Shown piece by piece: positions 7,791 to 14,334 of a DNA stretch of 17,958 nt; the first letter of the stretch is position 1; each line of letters opens with the position of its first letter. The position numbers and the translations under genes are program-made. The DNA is from Patescibacteria group bacterium (GTDB lineage Bacteria; Patescibacteriota; Microgenomatia; PFEM01; JAHIFH01). The stretch spans positions 1 through 17,958 of the forward strand of contig JAHIFH010000063.1 in NCBI GenBank assembly GCA_018900995.1, given 5' to 3'. The notes under the pieces were generated by a model, which saw only the letters and a list, made by a program, of their open reading frames with translations, was not told the origin of the DNA and ran no database searches.

Positions 7791-7828
7791 GTTCGACAGG
7801 ACTGAGTGTAAGAGATATTATACTCAGT
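7780..7828 (-). promoter_or_regulatory. Promoter with three alternating copies of TTAYACTCA
   Basis: CTTACACTCA (7780-7789) and TGAGTGTAAG (7803-7812) form a perfect 10-base inverted repeat with a 13-base spacer. A third copy, TTATACTCA (7818-7826), pairs with the middle one in turn (ACTGAGT at 7801-7807, ACTCAGT at 7822-7828). A perfect -10, TATAAT, lies at 7822-7817 on the - strand; the -35 is weak. The three half-sites cover the promoter, the likely transcript start and the first possible start codon of recombinase 2. They may be recombinase-binding arms, an autoregulatory operator, or a recombination site. Confidence 0.6.
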
Positions 7829-7984
7829 TATCTTTAGTTTAAAGATTTCTTATTACCTTGTCAAGAGCTAATTATTATTGCCACCTGTTCTCTGGGGAAT
7901 AAAGGTAAAAGCCTATTCCGACATACATTTATTTCAATTAATAATAAAACTCCTCTCTAAGAGACTCTAAAAGCCCCCTTAAAG

Positions 7985-8054
7985 TTATCCACAATCCCCA
8001 GGCAGTAACTATATCAAACTATATCAACTCAAAAGCTCACTACAACTGTATCAA
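7985..8054 (+). repeat. DnaA-box-like 9-mer followed by short iterated repeats
   Basis: TTATCCACA at 7985-7993 matches the consensus DnaA box. It is followed by two perfect tandem copies of ACTATATCAA (8008-8017, 8018-8027) and a one-mismatch copy, ACTGTATCAA (8045-8054), which also begins structured repeat A. Only one DnaA box is visible, so this is not sufficient to call an origin. Confidence 0.4.
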
Positions 8055-8196
8055 GCCACATTCCAGAGGAATGTGGCGCAGTTCCGCCGAAGGCGGAATA
8101 GGAATACAGGCGTACGAAACCTTTCGGCGAAGCCGAAATCTTCCACCGATCTCAATCGATAGAAACCCCCAGTTTAAAAACTGGGGGTGGTTTCAT
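8043..8196 (+). repeat. Structured hairpin repeat, copy A
   Basis: A 154-base element related to the inverted copy at 11461-11590. In order: hairpin 1 (8056-8076, CCACATTCC with GGAATGTGG), hairpin 2 (8082-8098, TTCCGCC-GAA-GGCGGAA), linker pieces AATAGGAA, CAGGCG and ACGAAACC, hairpin 3 (8122-8138, TTTCGGC-GAA-GCCGAAA), and a bulged terminal hairpin (8162-8194) with CCCCCAGTTT and AAACTGGGGG. GAAACC at 8116-8121 can pair with GGTTTC at 8189-8194, closing a multiloop. Relative to copy B it carries about 24 extra bases before the last hairpin. The bulged terminal palindrome resembles right ends of IS200/IS605-type elements. No transposase is present, so a non-autonomous element or a structured RNA are both possible. 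Confidence 0.75.
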
Positions 8197-8280
8197 TTTT
8201 TATCTAAATACCGCCCTTTTTTGTTATTTTCAAAGCCAGATTGGAAGAATTTAAGAGAGTGCCTTTAGGAGAGAACAAGT

Positions 8281-8318
8281 CCCTAATCATTAATCTCTAA
8301 TCACTAATCTCTTTAGGG
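8281..8318. repeat. Tandem 14-base repeat flanked by CCCTAA/TTAGGG
   Basis: TAATCATTAATCTC (8284-8297) is repeated next to itself with one change (8298-8311). The pair is bracketed by CCCTAA (8281-8286) and TTAGGG (8313-8318), which could close a hairpin. No function can be assigned. Confidence 0.45.
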
Positions 8319-8498
8319 TAGTGGTCATGCCTAACTCTTCGTTGCTGGCACTCAAAGATTTTTTCTGCCGTTTTGTGAAAACTATAGGTCAATATCCGTG
8401 AAAACTCGCTTATTTATTATAGGATATTTGCTCACATTGGGTCTTTCCGAAGTCCCACTCCCCTTTTCTAACTGTCTGTCAAAAAATTTTGAAAATAT

Positions 8499-8762
8499 CT
8501 AATATCTTTTTATTAAAATCCAACCAAGCGGATATGAGGAAACAATTTCTGTTTTTTTACTATTCGAAGTTCCTTCTTTCACTCTAGTAGCTTTCCTCTC
8601 TGGAATTACTATTATCCCTTCCATCAATCCCTCTATCTCATTTTTCATTACCACTCTTCCTGGCTCACGACGGGCAATATGAGCCGCCATTCTTTTTCCG
8701 GCAGTGTCCGATCCTTCAATGAAGTTTTTAGAAGAGATAGAAATCCTCTCAACTCTACTCAT
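8499..8762 (-). CDS. Small orphan protein (87 aa)
   Basis: I do not recognise this 87-residue protein. It is basic, has no membrane segment and begins MSRVERISISSKNFIEGSD, then has a likely beta-rich middle (GLMEGIIVIPERKATRVKEG) and ends in KRY. It starts 6 bases after the stop of the 120-residue gene and follows the same strand as yebC and the membrane protein, so it is probably the last gene of that operon. A purine-rich GGAGAAAGG lies about 22 bases before the ATG, too far for a normal ribosome site. Evidence for coding is the open frame and operon position only; it could be a non-coding tail. Confidence 0.45.
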   Translation of the reverse strand: MSRVERISISSKNFIEGSDTAGKRMAAHIARREPGRVVMKNEIEGLMEGIIVIPERKATRVKEGTSNSKKTEIVSSYPLGWILIKRY

Positions 8763-8768
8763 GCGAAA

Positions 8769-9131
8769 CTAATCTCTAATATATCCTTTCTCCCCCGGAT
8801 TCTTCCCTACCCAAGCAGGAATCTTTCGACCCTCATAGGAAACTTCGTGGTTGGTGGGAAAAAACATTTGACCTCTCTTGTTCCATCGTTTTATTCCAGT
8901 GAAAACGCCAATTGTCATTCTTTCCTCTGCCTTGCCAATGGGTTCGCCAAAGTCAGGATATGGTCCAGAATAAAAGTTAGTCCCCGCCCTCACTGTGCGA
9001 GGAGCTAATTTCCCTTTTTTACGCATCCACTCAACAACCTCTTCTGGGACCTGTTCTTTTTTCTCCCTCTCAGGTGGAGATGGTTCAGCACCGACAAAAG
9101 CTATCTTCGTTAAGTCCTGTCTTTCTCCCAT
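8769..9131 (-). CDS. Small orphan protein (120 aa), possibly SH3-like C-terminal region
   Basis: A 120-residue soluble protein of unknown function. The first third is charged and proline-rich (AEPSPPEREKKEQVPEEVVE) and probably flexible. From about residue 45 the sequence looks like a small beta barrel: TVRAGTNFYSGPYPDFG, GVFTGIKRW, GQMFF, YEGRKIPAWVGKN. This spacing recalls bacterial SH3 domains, but that is a weak visual match. A strong Shine-Dalgarno, GGGGAGG (9143-9137), sits 5 bases before the ATG inside the end of the upstream membrane-protein gene, so translation is likely. It shares an operon with yebC, the membrane protein and the 87-residue orphan. Confidence 0.65.
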   Translation of the reverse strand: MGERQDLTKIAFVGAEPSPPEREKKEQVPEEVVEWMRKKGKLAPRTVRAGTNFYSGPYPDFGEPIGKAEERMTIGVFTGIKRWNKRGQMFFPTNHEVSYEGRKIPAWVGKNPGEKGYIRD

Positions 9132-9132
9132 C

Positions 9133-9924
9133 TTATCCTCCCCAATGAGTGGTTAAGATTATAACAAGTAAAACAATAATCCCCACAGTTAGGTATTCAT
9201 TAATCGTCCTTTTAAATAAACGCTGACTAAGATAATGCTGAGTTAAGCCCAAGACAACATACATAATCGTAATCAATGCTAGAGAACCGGCGGAAACCGT
9301 TACCGGCCAAAAAGAAAGAGCCAAGGCCCCCTCAGCCACTATCAAAGACAGGGCTAAAGAATAAAACCAAATTTGACCACTAATTTTTTCTTCAAGTTTG
9401 ACTGACCAAAGTCCTTGAATAAAAAGGGGTAAACTAACAAGAAAAACAAAGACGAAATTAAGCCAAAAAGGAAGACGAAAAGAAAGAATGGTGTCGTAAA
9501 GAAAAAAAGCAGTTAAAAGGGTTAATAAGAAACCAACTGCATGAGCCGACCTTAGAAGCTGAATATTGCGGATGGCGGCAACTGAAAAAATGTTTTCTGT
9601 CAATAACAAAGCATAAAGTCCTAAGCCATAAAGGGCGGCAACAGGCAAACGCGCCAACCAACTAGCAGGCAATAAGAAATAAAAAAGCCCAACGCCAGCG
9701 GTAAACAAAGTGGGCAAAATTAAAACCGTCAACCATTCAATTCCGGAAACGCCTTCTCTTAACGACCAAGCAGATAATAAATAGGTCAAGATTGTCAAAC
9801 CAAAAATAGCTTGATAGCGCCAGGAAACATTAGTTAACTGAATTGTCAATAAGCTAGCGGATAATAAGGCAGCGCTAATAATAAATTTTTGTCTTTTACT
9901 GATATCTATTTTTTTAAGTTTCAT
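9133..9924 (-). CDS. Polytopic membrane protein of unknown function
   Basis: A 263-residue integral membrane protein with about eight hydrophobic helices (for example FIISAALLSASLLTIQL near residue 15 and YLTVGIIVLLVIILTTHW at the C-terminus). Loops are short and there is no extramembrane domain, signal peptide or recognisable catalytic motif. I do not recognise a named family, although proteins of this look are frequent in CPR genomes. The ATG overlaps the end of yebC by 11 bases, and the next gene's ribosome site is embedded in its 3' end, so it is the centre of a tight yebC operon. Possible roles (scaffold, channel, lipid enzyme) cannot be separated from sequence. Confidence 0.75.
   Translation of the reverse strand: MKLKKIDISKRQKFIISAALLSASLLTIQLTNVSWRYQAIFGLTILTYLLSAWSLREGVSGIEWLTVLILPTLFTAGVGLFYFLLPASWLARLPVAALYGLGLYALLLTENIFSVAAIRNIQLLRSAHAVGFLLTLLTAFFLYDTILSFRLPFWLNFVFVFLVSLPLFIQGLWSVKLEEKISGQIWFYSLALSLIVAEGALALSFWPVTVSAGSLALITIMYVVLGLTQHYLSQRLFKRTINEYLTVGIIVLLVIILTTHWGG
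9137..9143 (-). promoter_or_regulatory. Strong ribosome binding site of the 120-aa gene
   Basis: GGGGAGG on the - strand, 5 bases before the ATG at 9131, within the last codons of the membrane protein. It is one of only two strong Shine-Dalgarno sites I see in the window and supports the 120-aa start. Confidence 0.7.
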
Positions 9925-10690
9925 GAACTTGCTTCAAAACTTCTTCAGGAATATCAAAGTTGGCAAAAATTCGTTGAATATCGTCATGCTCTTGAAGATT
10001 GTCCATCAATTTTAAAACTTTAGCCGCTTTTCCCGGCTCCTTAATTTGAATTTCGTTTTTAGGCTGTCTCACTAACTCAGCGCTTAAAACTTTAAAACCG
10101 CCCTGATTCAACTTTTTTCTAACTTCACCCAATTTCTGCGATTGAGTATAGACCTCCAAAGCATCCTTGGCTTCTTCCACGTCCTCTACTCCCAGGTCAA
10201 TTATCTTTAAAATCTGCTCATCTGGCTTACCGGTTTTTTCTACCGTAATTAAACCCCTTGGTCTAAACTGATAACTCACTGTCCCCGGTCCACTCAAGCT
10301 CCCCCCTCCCCTCTCAAAAAGTTTTTTCATTTCTGCCGTTGTCCGATTGCGATTATCTGTTGCCGCCTCAGCAATAATCGCCACCCCTTCAGGACCATAA
10401 CCCTCATAAACCACTTCTTCTAGTTGCCCCTTCCCCACTTTACCCTGAGCTCCTCGAGTCGAGCTCGGAGTCGAGACTTTACGAAGAGCCCGCTCAATAT
10501 TTTCCTTGGGCATATTTGCTTGTTTGGCTCTTTCCATTTCCAGTCTGAGTTTAAAATTAGTCTCTGGGTCAGCTCCCTCACGAGCAGCAAGGGTAATGGC
10601 TTTTGCTAATTTGGAAAAAATTTTACCTCGCTTTATGTCAGTCGTTTCTTTTTGCCGTTTAATGGTTGACCATTTGGAGTGTCCAGACAT
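9914..10690 (-). CDS. yebC: YebC/PmpR family protein
   Basis: YebC-family proteins are three-domain cytosolic proteins described as transcription regulators and, more recently, as ribosome-associated factors that relieve stalling at proline stretches. The start MSGHSKWSTIKRQKE (ATG 10690) is the hallmark N-terminus; an in-frame ATG at 10717 would add nine residues (MANLVKLHL) and cannot be excluded. Further signatures are KRGKIFSKLAKAITLAAREG, ANMPKENIERAL, EGYGPEGVAIIAEAATDNRN and the glycine loop FERGGGSLSGPGTVSYQF. The 258-residue length is normal. It heads a four-gene operon and is divergent from the TPR gene, sharing an overlapping -10. EF-P, also involved in proline stalling, is encoded elsewhere in the window. 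Confidence 0.95.
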   Translation of the reverse strand: MSGHSKWSTIKRQKETTDIKRGKIFSKLAKAITLAAREGADPETNFKLRLEMERAKQANMPKENIERALRKVSTPSSTRGAQGKVGKGQLEEVVYEGYGPEGVAIIAEAATDNRNRTTAEMKKLFERGGGSLSGPGTVSYQFRPRGLITVEKTGKPDEQILKIIDLGVEDVEEAKDALEVYTQSQKLGEVRKKLNQGGFKVLSAELVRQPKNEIQIKEPGKAAKVLKLMDNLQEHDDIQRIFANFDIPEEVLKQVHET

Positions 10691-10727
10691 CAAGTGTAAT
10701 TTTACCAAATTCGCCATAAAAAAACAC

Positions 10728-10755
10728 TTGACACCGCTTTACCATTTATTATATT
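10728..10755 (+). promoter_or_regulatory. Promoter of the TPR gene (predicted leaderless)
   Basis: TTGACA (10728-10733) and TATATT (10750-10755) with a 16-base spacer give a strong sigma70 promoter. The start would be near 10762, about 4 bases before the ATG at 10766. This favours that ATG over the in-frame TTG at 10754, which lies inside the -10. Confidence 0.7.
10748..10753 (-). promoter_or_regulatory. -10 element for yebC, overlapping the divergent -10
   Basis: A perfect TATAAT on the - strand shares four bases with the + strand -10 (octamer ATTATATT at 10748-10755). No good -35 is visible. The start would be near 10741, leaving 24 bases to ATG 10717 or 51 to ATG 10690. Confidence 0.5.
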
Positions 10756-10765
10756 GTCAAATCCA

Positions 10766-11461
10766 ATGGTAACTGATGATCTCGAGAAGCAAGCCGTTCA
10801 AGCCGCCATCAAAGGCAGTTGGCAGCAAGCAGTTGATTTTAATCGCCAGTTAATTAAAGAAAATCCTAAAAATGTTGCCGCTTTAAATCGGTTAGCCAAG
10901 GCTTATGGGGAATTAGGAAAGATTGACCAAGCCCAAAAAACTTATCGCAAAGTCCTCACTCTTGACCCTTACAATTCTATCGCCACTAAAAATCTCCAAC
11001 GCTTAGTCAAAAAAAGAAAAAAAACGAAAACGAAAAAAATTGATTACCCGAGTAACCTCTTTCTTGAAGAGCCAGGTAAAACTAAAACCATTAAACTAAT
11101 TAGATTGGCTTCTGCTGAAGTTCTTTCTGAGCTCAGTAATGGTCAACCAGTTAAATTAGAACCGAAAAAAAGAACCATTAGTGTCACCACCGAAGAAAAA
11201 GCTTATTTGGGCACTATTCCTGATGATCTCTCTTTGCGCTTAGTTAAGTTCATTAAGGGAGGTAATCGCTACCAAGCTTTTGTTAAGGCGGTTGATCGAC
11301 AAAATTTGGAAATTTTTGTTCGGGAAATTTTTAGAAGCAAGCATTTTCATAATCTCCCTTCTTTTTCTCCTTCAGGCGGCGGTTATCTCTCCTATCTTTC
11401 TCCAGAAACTGTCTACGAAGAGCGTCCTGAAACTACTCCCACAGGTGAAGAAGAAGAGTAA
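10766..11461 (+). CDS. TPR protein with HIRAN-like C-terminal domain
   Basis: A 231-residue cytosolic protein. Residues 6-75 form two tetratricopeptide repeats (GSWQQAVDFNRQLIKENPKN and LGKIDQAQKTYRKVLTLDPY), a protein-binding surface. A very basic linker follows (KKRKKTKTKK, 82-91). Residues 105-188 resemble a HIRAN-like fold, which in other proteins binds DNA 3' ends or stalled forks: LSNGQPVKLEP, then AYLGTIPDDLSLRLVKFIKG, then AFVKAV. The tail is acidic (TPTGEEEE). The TPR call is solid, the HIRAN call tentative. I chose the ATG at 10766 because the promoter -10 covers the alternative TTG at 10754. The stop codon abuts structured repeat B, which fills the gap to the convergent LCP-like gene. 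Confidence 0.75.
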   Translation: MVTDDLEKQAVQAAIKGSWQQAVDFNRQLIKENPKNVAALNRLAKAYGELGKIDQAQKTYRKVLTLDPYNSIATKNLQRLVKKRKKTKTKKIDYPSNLFLEEPGKTKTIKLIRLASAEVLSELSNGQPVKLEPKKRTISVTTEEKAYLGTIPDDLSLRLVKFIKGGNRYQAFVKAVDRQNLEIFVREIFRSKHFHNLPSFSPSGGGYLSYLSPETVYEERPETTPTGEEEE

Positions 11462-11590
11462 TGAAACCTCCCCCAGTATAGAAACTGGGGGAATATTTCG
11501 GCTTCGCCGAAAGGTTTCGTTCGCCTGCTTTCCTATTCCCCGAAACTTCGGGGAACTTCGTCCCGATTTCATCGGGACTTGAAGCAGTTG
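11461..11590 (-). repeat. Structured hairpin repeat, copy B
   Basis: This 130-base inverted copy of the element at 8043-8196 fills nearly all of the intergenic space between two convergent genes. In + coordinates the hairpins are 11560-11578 (GTCCCGAT/ATCGGGAC), 11536-11555 (TTCCCCGAA/TTCGGGGAA), 11496-11512 (TTTCGGC/GCCGAAA, identical to copy A) and 11470-11491 (CCCCCAGT/ACTGGGGG). The first two stems differ completely or largely in sequence from copy A but remain fully paired, while the linkers (AATAGGAA, CAGGCG, ACGAAACC) are conserved. It begins at the last base of the TPR stop codon. It may also act as a transcription barrier, although no U-tract follows. Confidence 0.75.
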
Positions 11591-11600
11591 AAGTAATTCC

Positions 11601-12572
11601 TTACCAACTCTCTCCGGTCAAAATAATCATGACATCCCAACGACTGTCCTTTTCTAAATCAGCCCGCAATTGACAACCAAAGATCCTGGCAAATTTTTGA
11701 CTGGTGTAGGTCTTTTTTGCCGTGGAGGTGGTTTTAATTTGGCATTCTGTTAGTCTTTCCGGCCAATCGCCAACCTCAACTAAGCGCCCGCCAATATTGG
11801 CAACTAATCTCGCCGCTTTAGTAGCTAAACCTGTTTCACCACCGGCATTCATGATGGCAATGGCTAGGTCTTCCTGGCGAATTTGATAATCGGTAAAAAG
11901 ATTACTAATAATCCTACTAATCCGTTGGTTGTCAACTCTTTTTGCCTTGGTTCCATCAGGCAAACCAAACTCTTCGGCGACAGTGGTCTCTCCCAAATCA
12001 ACGACTTCGACCTTATGACCTCTGGTCCGATTAGTCATTAACCAAAGACGAACTAAATCCCAACGACTAAGATTAGTGAGTGACTTTTCTTTAAGCCCTA
12101 AGACGATTAAGCCTGAAAGCAATCGCTTAGCCCCACCAGTTCCTTGCCACTCTCCTCCAGCTTTTATCCGACCATCAACCGGCAAACCAAAATAAGTTTC
12201 CAGACTGGCAGCCAAAAGTTCTATTCCTCTACTCTCCAATTCTCCTAAAGGAAAAATTTTTTCAATCCGATAAGGACCATAATCACCAGCGGCTTCGATA
12301 TAAGTCCCGTCAGGAATAGTCAAAAAGCTGATTGTCTGTGAGCTAGGATCAAAGGAAACTAAAGATATCGGGTTGATATTCAAAACCAAATTGAGCCGAT
12401 TCTTACCATCCCAAACTGAATTCTTGAAATCACCATAAACCCGCCAACTAATACCAGTAATGAGAATAAAAAAAATAATAGCCAGAATATAACCAACTAT
12501 CTGGCGGCTTTTATACTTTTTGCGCTGTTTTTGTTCTCGTTGCCAACGAGGTTCTTTTTTCTTTTTCGTCAC
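11601..12572 (-). CDS. Degenerate LCP-like protein with LytR_C domain
   Basis: A 323-residue membrane-anchored protein. A basic N-terminus (residues 1-24) precedes one membrane helix (25-43), placing the rest outside the cell. Residues 60-200 resemble a shortened LytR-CpsA-Psr domain, which in intact form attaches glycopolymers to peptidoglycan: LVSFDPSSQTISFLTIP is typical, but the catalytic PRDT is here PDGT (87-90), so activity is doubtful. Residues 234-320 match a LytR_C domain (AIAIMNAGGETGLATKAARL, DVMIILTG). The start is GTG at 12572, giving a 4-base overlap (GTGA) with the antiporter stop; the two genes are surely co-transcribed. A role in cell-surface organisation is inferred from the family. 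Confidence 0.75.
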   Translation of the reverse strand: MTKKKKEPRWQREQKQRKKYKSRQIVGYILAIIFFILITGISWRVYGDFKNSVWDGKNRLNLVLNINPISLVSFDPSSQTISFLTIPDGTYIEAAGDYGPYRIEKIFPLGELESRGIELLAASLETYFGLPVDGRIKAGGEWQGTGGAKRLLSGLIVLGLKEKSLTNLSRWDLVRLWLMTNRTRGHKVEVVDLGETTVAEEFGLPDGTKAKRVDNQRISRIISNLFTDYQIRQEDLAIAIMNAGGETGLATKAARLVANIGGRLVEVGDWPERLTECQIKTTSTAKKTYTSQKFARIFGCQLRADLEKDSRWDVMIILTGESW

Positions 12573-14287
12573 TTGATTCCGTGCTCAATTTTAATCCGTT
12601 TGATTTTACTAGCTATTTCTTCCCGGTTAACACCAAAAAATTGCAAAGCTCGGTGGATAATGGATAAAGCGGCTTCAAATTCTGGCTGAATAATTGCTGT
12701 TACTCCCAAAGCTCTTAGTCGAGATTGATCACCTTTATGATGAATCTTTGAAATGATTTTAACTTGCGGATTAAGAGTTTGGCAGTTAGCAACAACCATC
12801 TCTTGAGTTGCTTCATCAGGAATAGCAATGACTACAACTTTAGCTTTCTCCACCTGAGCATAATCCAGAACATCAATATCAGCCGGGTCTCCGTATAAAG
12901 CAGAAATGTCGTTTTCTCTTAACTTATTAATCACTTGATGGTCATAATCAATAACAACAAAAGGAATGCCAATCATTCTTAAGGCTCGAGCGATCCAGCT
13001 CCCCACTCGACCGTAACCACAAATCACCACATGATTCTCTAAATCCAAGCCCGCCGCATGAGGTTTGAAAGAATCATATCGAGTAAATAAACGAGAGTAG
13101 ATTTTAGGAAAATGTTTCTGGCTGATTTTTCTTAACCCAAGGTAAAGCTTAGGAGCAATGAAAATTAATCCCGGTGTTGCCAGTAAGGTCAGGATTGCCA
13201 CGGACAAAATAAGGGAATAGATTTGACTGTCAATTAATCCCTGATTCATTCCCAAAGAAGCCAAAACAAAAGCAAATTCTCCTACTTGAACTAAGCCTAA
13301 GCTAACTAAAATCCCTGTTTTGGCGTGATAGCCGAGATAAAAAATGAGAATTAAGATGATGAGAAATTTTAATAAAATTACCCCTAAAGACAAACCAAGA
13401 ATTTGAAGTAAATTAATCATTAAAAACTTCGGTGTCAAAAACATCCCTAAAGAAACAAAAAAGAGAATTGAAAAAATGTCTCTTAGGGGGCGCATTTGAC
13501 TAAAGACGGCGTGGCGCTCACTGCTTTCAGAAATAATAATTCCAGCGAGGAAAGCTCCCAAAGCGATCGATAAGCCTAGGGCGGCGCTGAGTAAGGCAAG
13601 AAATAAACAAATAGCAACTACGGCCAAGAGTAACAATTCTCTGGCTTTAAGATCGGCGATTTTGCCAAGAACAAAAGGTAAAATTTTTCTTCCTAATAAA
13701 ATTGCTATAATCAAAAAACCCGCTGCTTTAACCACGGAAATAATCAATCCTCCCCAACCCCCATCCCCTACTCCAGCTACTGCTGGTAAAATAATCACCA
13801 TGGGTAAAACCGCCAAATCTTGAATTAAAAGCCAGCCGAGCATGATTTCTCCATGAAGAGCATCCAATTCGCCTTTTTCCGAAAGAATCTTGACGACCAC
13901 CGCCGTAGATGAAAGAGAAAAAGCAGCTGCCATAAATAAAGAAGAATAAAAATCAAAGCCAAAAACAGGCAAAATCAAAACCCCCAAAACAATCACCCCT
14001 AAAATTTCCAGAATCCCTCCCCAGAGAACAATATCCCGCACCCGATAGAGTCGTTTGAAAGAAAGCTCCAAGCCAATGGTAAACATCAAAAAGGCAACCC
14101 CTATTTCGGCTAATCCCGTAAGAATTTCCGCCGCTTTGAAATAAGAAATCAGCCAAGAACCAAGAAGAATACCTGCCAATAAGTAACCAATAATGGTTGA
14201 TTGTTTCAGTTTTTTAGCTAAAAACCCGCCAAGAAAAGCAAGACCAGAAACAATGGCAATGGTCCAAACTAAAGAAAGATTTACCAT
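12569..14287 (-). CDS. CPA2-family cation/proton antiporter with TrkA-N domain (KefB/KefC-like)
   Basis: A 572-residue inner-membrane transporter exchanging K+ or Na+ for protons. Residues 1-385 contain about twelve membrane helices with family signs: GYLLAGILLG near 35, IGLELS near 71, LIQDLAVLPM (Q156, D157, ion-site Asp) and ALGAFLAGIIISES. Residues 418-545 are a cytosolic Rossmann TrkA-N (RCK) domain: HVVICGYGRVGSWIARAL binds a dinucleotide and D447 in VVIDYDHQ suits NAD(H). The glutathione-gating features of true KefB/KefC cannot be judged. A promoter read on the - strand (TTTACA, 17 bases, TACACT) predicts a transcript start almost at the ATG. The LCP-like gene follows with a 4-base overlap. 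The product likely controls ion balance and internal pH. Confidence 0.9.
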   Translation of the reverse strand: MVNLSLVWTIAIVSGLAFLGGFLAKKLKQSTIIGYLLAGILLGSWLISYFKAAEILTGLAEIGVAFLMFTIGLELSFKRLYRVRDIVLWGGILEILGVIVLGVLILPVFGFDFYSSLFMAAAFSLSSTAVVVKILSEKGELDALHGEIMLGWLLIQDLAVLPMVIILPAVAGVGDGGWGGLIISVVKAAGFLIIAILLGRKILPFVLGKIADLKARELLLLAVVAICLFLALLSAALGLSIALGAFLAGIIISESSERHAVFSQMRPLRDIFSILFFVSLGMFLTPKFLMINLLQILGLSLGVILLKFLIILILIFYLGYHAKTGILVSLGLVQVGEFAFVLASLGMNQGLIDSQIYSLILSVAILTLLATPGLIFIAPKLYLGLRKISQKHFPKIYSRLFTRYDSFKPHAAGLDLENHVVICGYGRVGSWIARALRMIGIPFVVIDYDHQVINKLRENDISALYGDPADIDVLDYAQVEKAKVVVIAIPDEATQEMVVANCQTLNPQVKIISKIHHKGDQSRLRALGVTAIIQPEFEAALSIIHRALQFFGVNREEIASKIKRIKIEHGIK

Positions 14288-14295
14288 CTGGTATT

Positions 14296-14324
14296 AGTGT
14301 AAAAGGAAAAGGTGAAAGTGTAAA
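14296..14324 (-). promoter_or_regulatory. Promoter of the antiporter operon, built on a direct repeat
   Basis: On the - strand TTTACA (14324-14319) and TACACT (14301-14296) are 17 bases apart. Both fall in copies of TTACACT spaced 21 bases (14323-14317 and 14302-14296). The start would be near 14289, so the message would be leaderless at ATG 14287. The -10 matches 4 of 6, so confidence is moderate. Confidence 0.4.
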
Positions 14325-14334
14325 GCTTTTCCCT

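Larger units (their letters stand above)
7829..8498. other. 670-base gene-free region
   Basis: I see no credible coding sequence here; an open frame at 8071-8268 is produced by the repeat. The region holds a perfect DnaA-box-like TTATCCACA, short iterated ACTATATCAA repeats, structured repeat copy A (8043-8196) and a tandem 14-base repeat at 8284-8311. A direct GTGAAAACT pair occurs at 8375-8383 and 8398-8406. The rest (about 8200-8280 and 8410-8498) is plain AT-rich sequence with nothing I can name. Confidence 0.6.

Noticed and set aside
8071..8268. Open frame (65 codons, +) over repeat copy A
   Set aside because: The similar peptides (ETFRRSRN) in copy A and in the inverted copy near 11372-11572 result from the shared hairpin repeat, not from a protein family; one frame even overlaps the TPR gene in antisense.
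8281..8318. CCCTAA/TTAGGG as telomere-like repeat
   Set aside because: Only one copy on each side of a short tandem repeat; the similarity to eukaryotic telomere units is coincidental.
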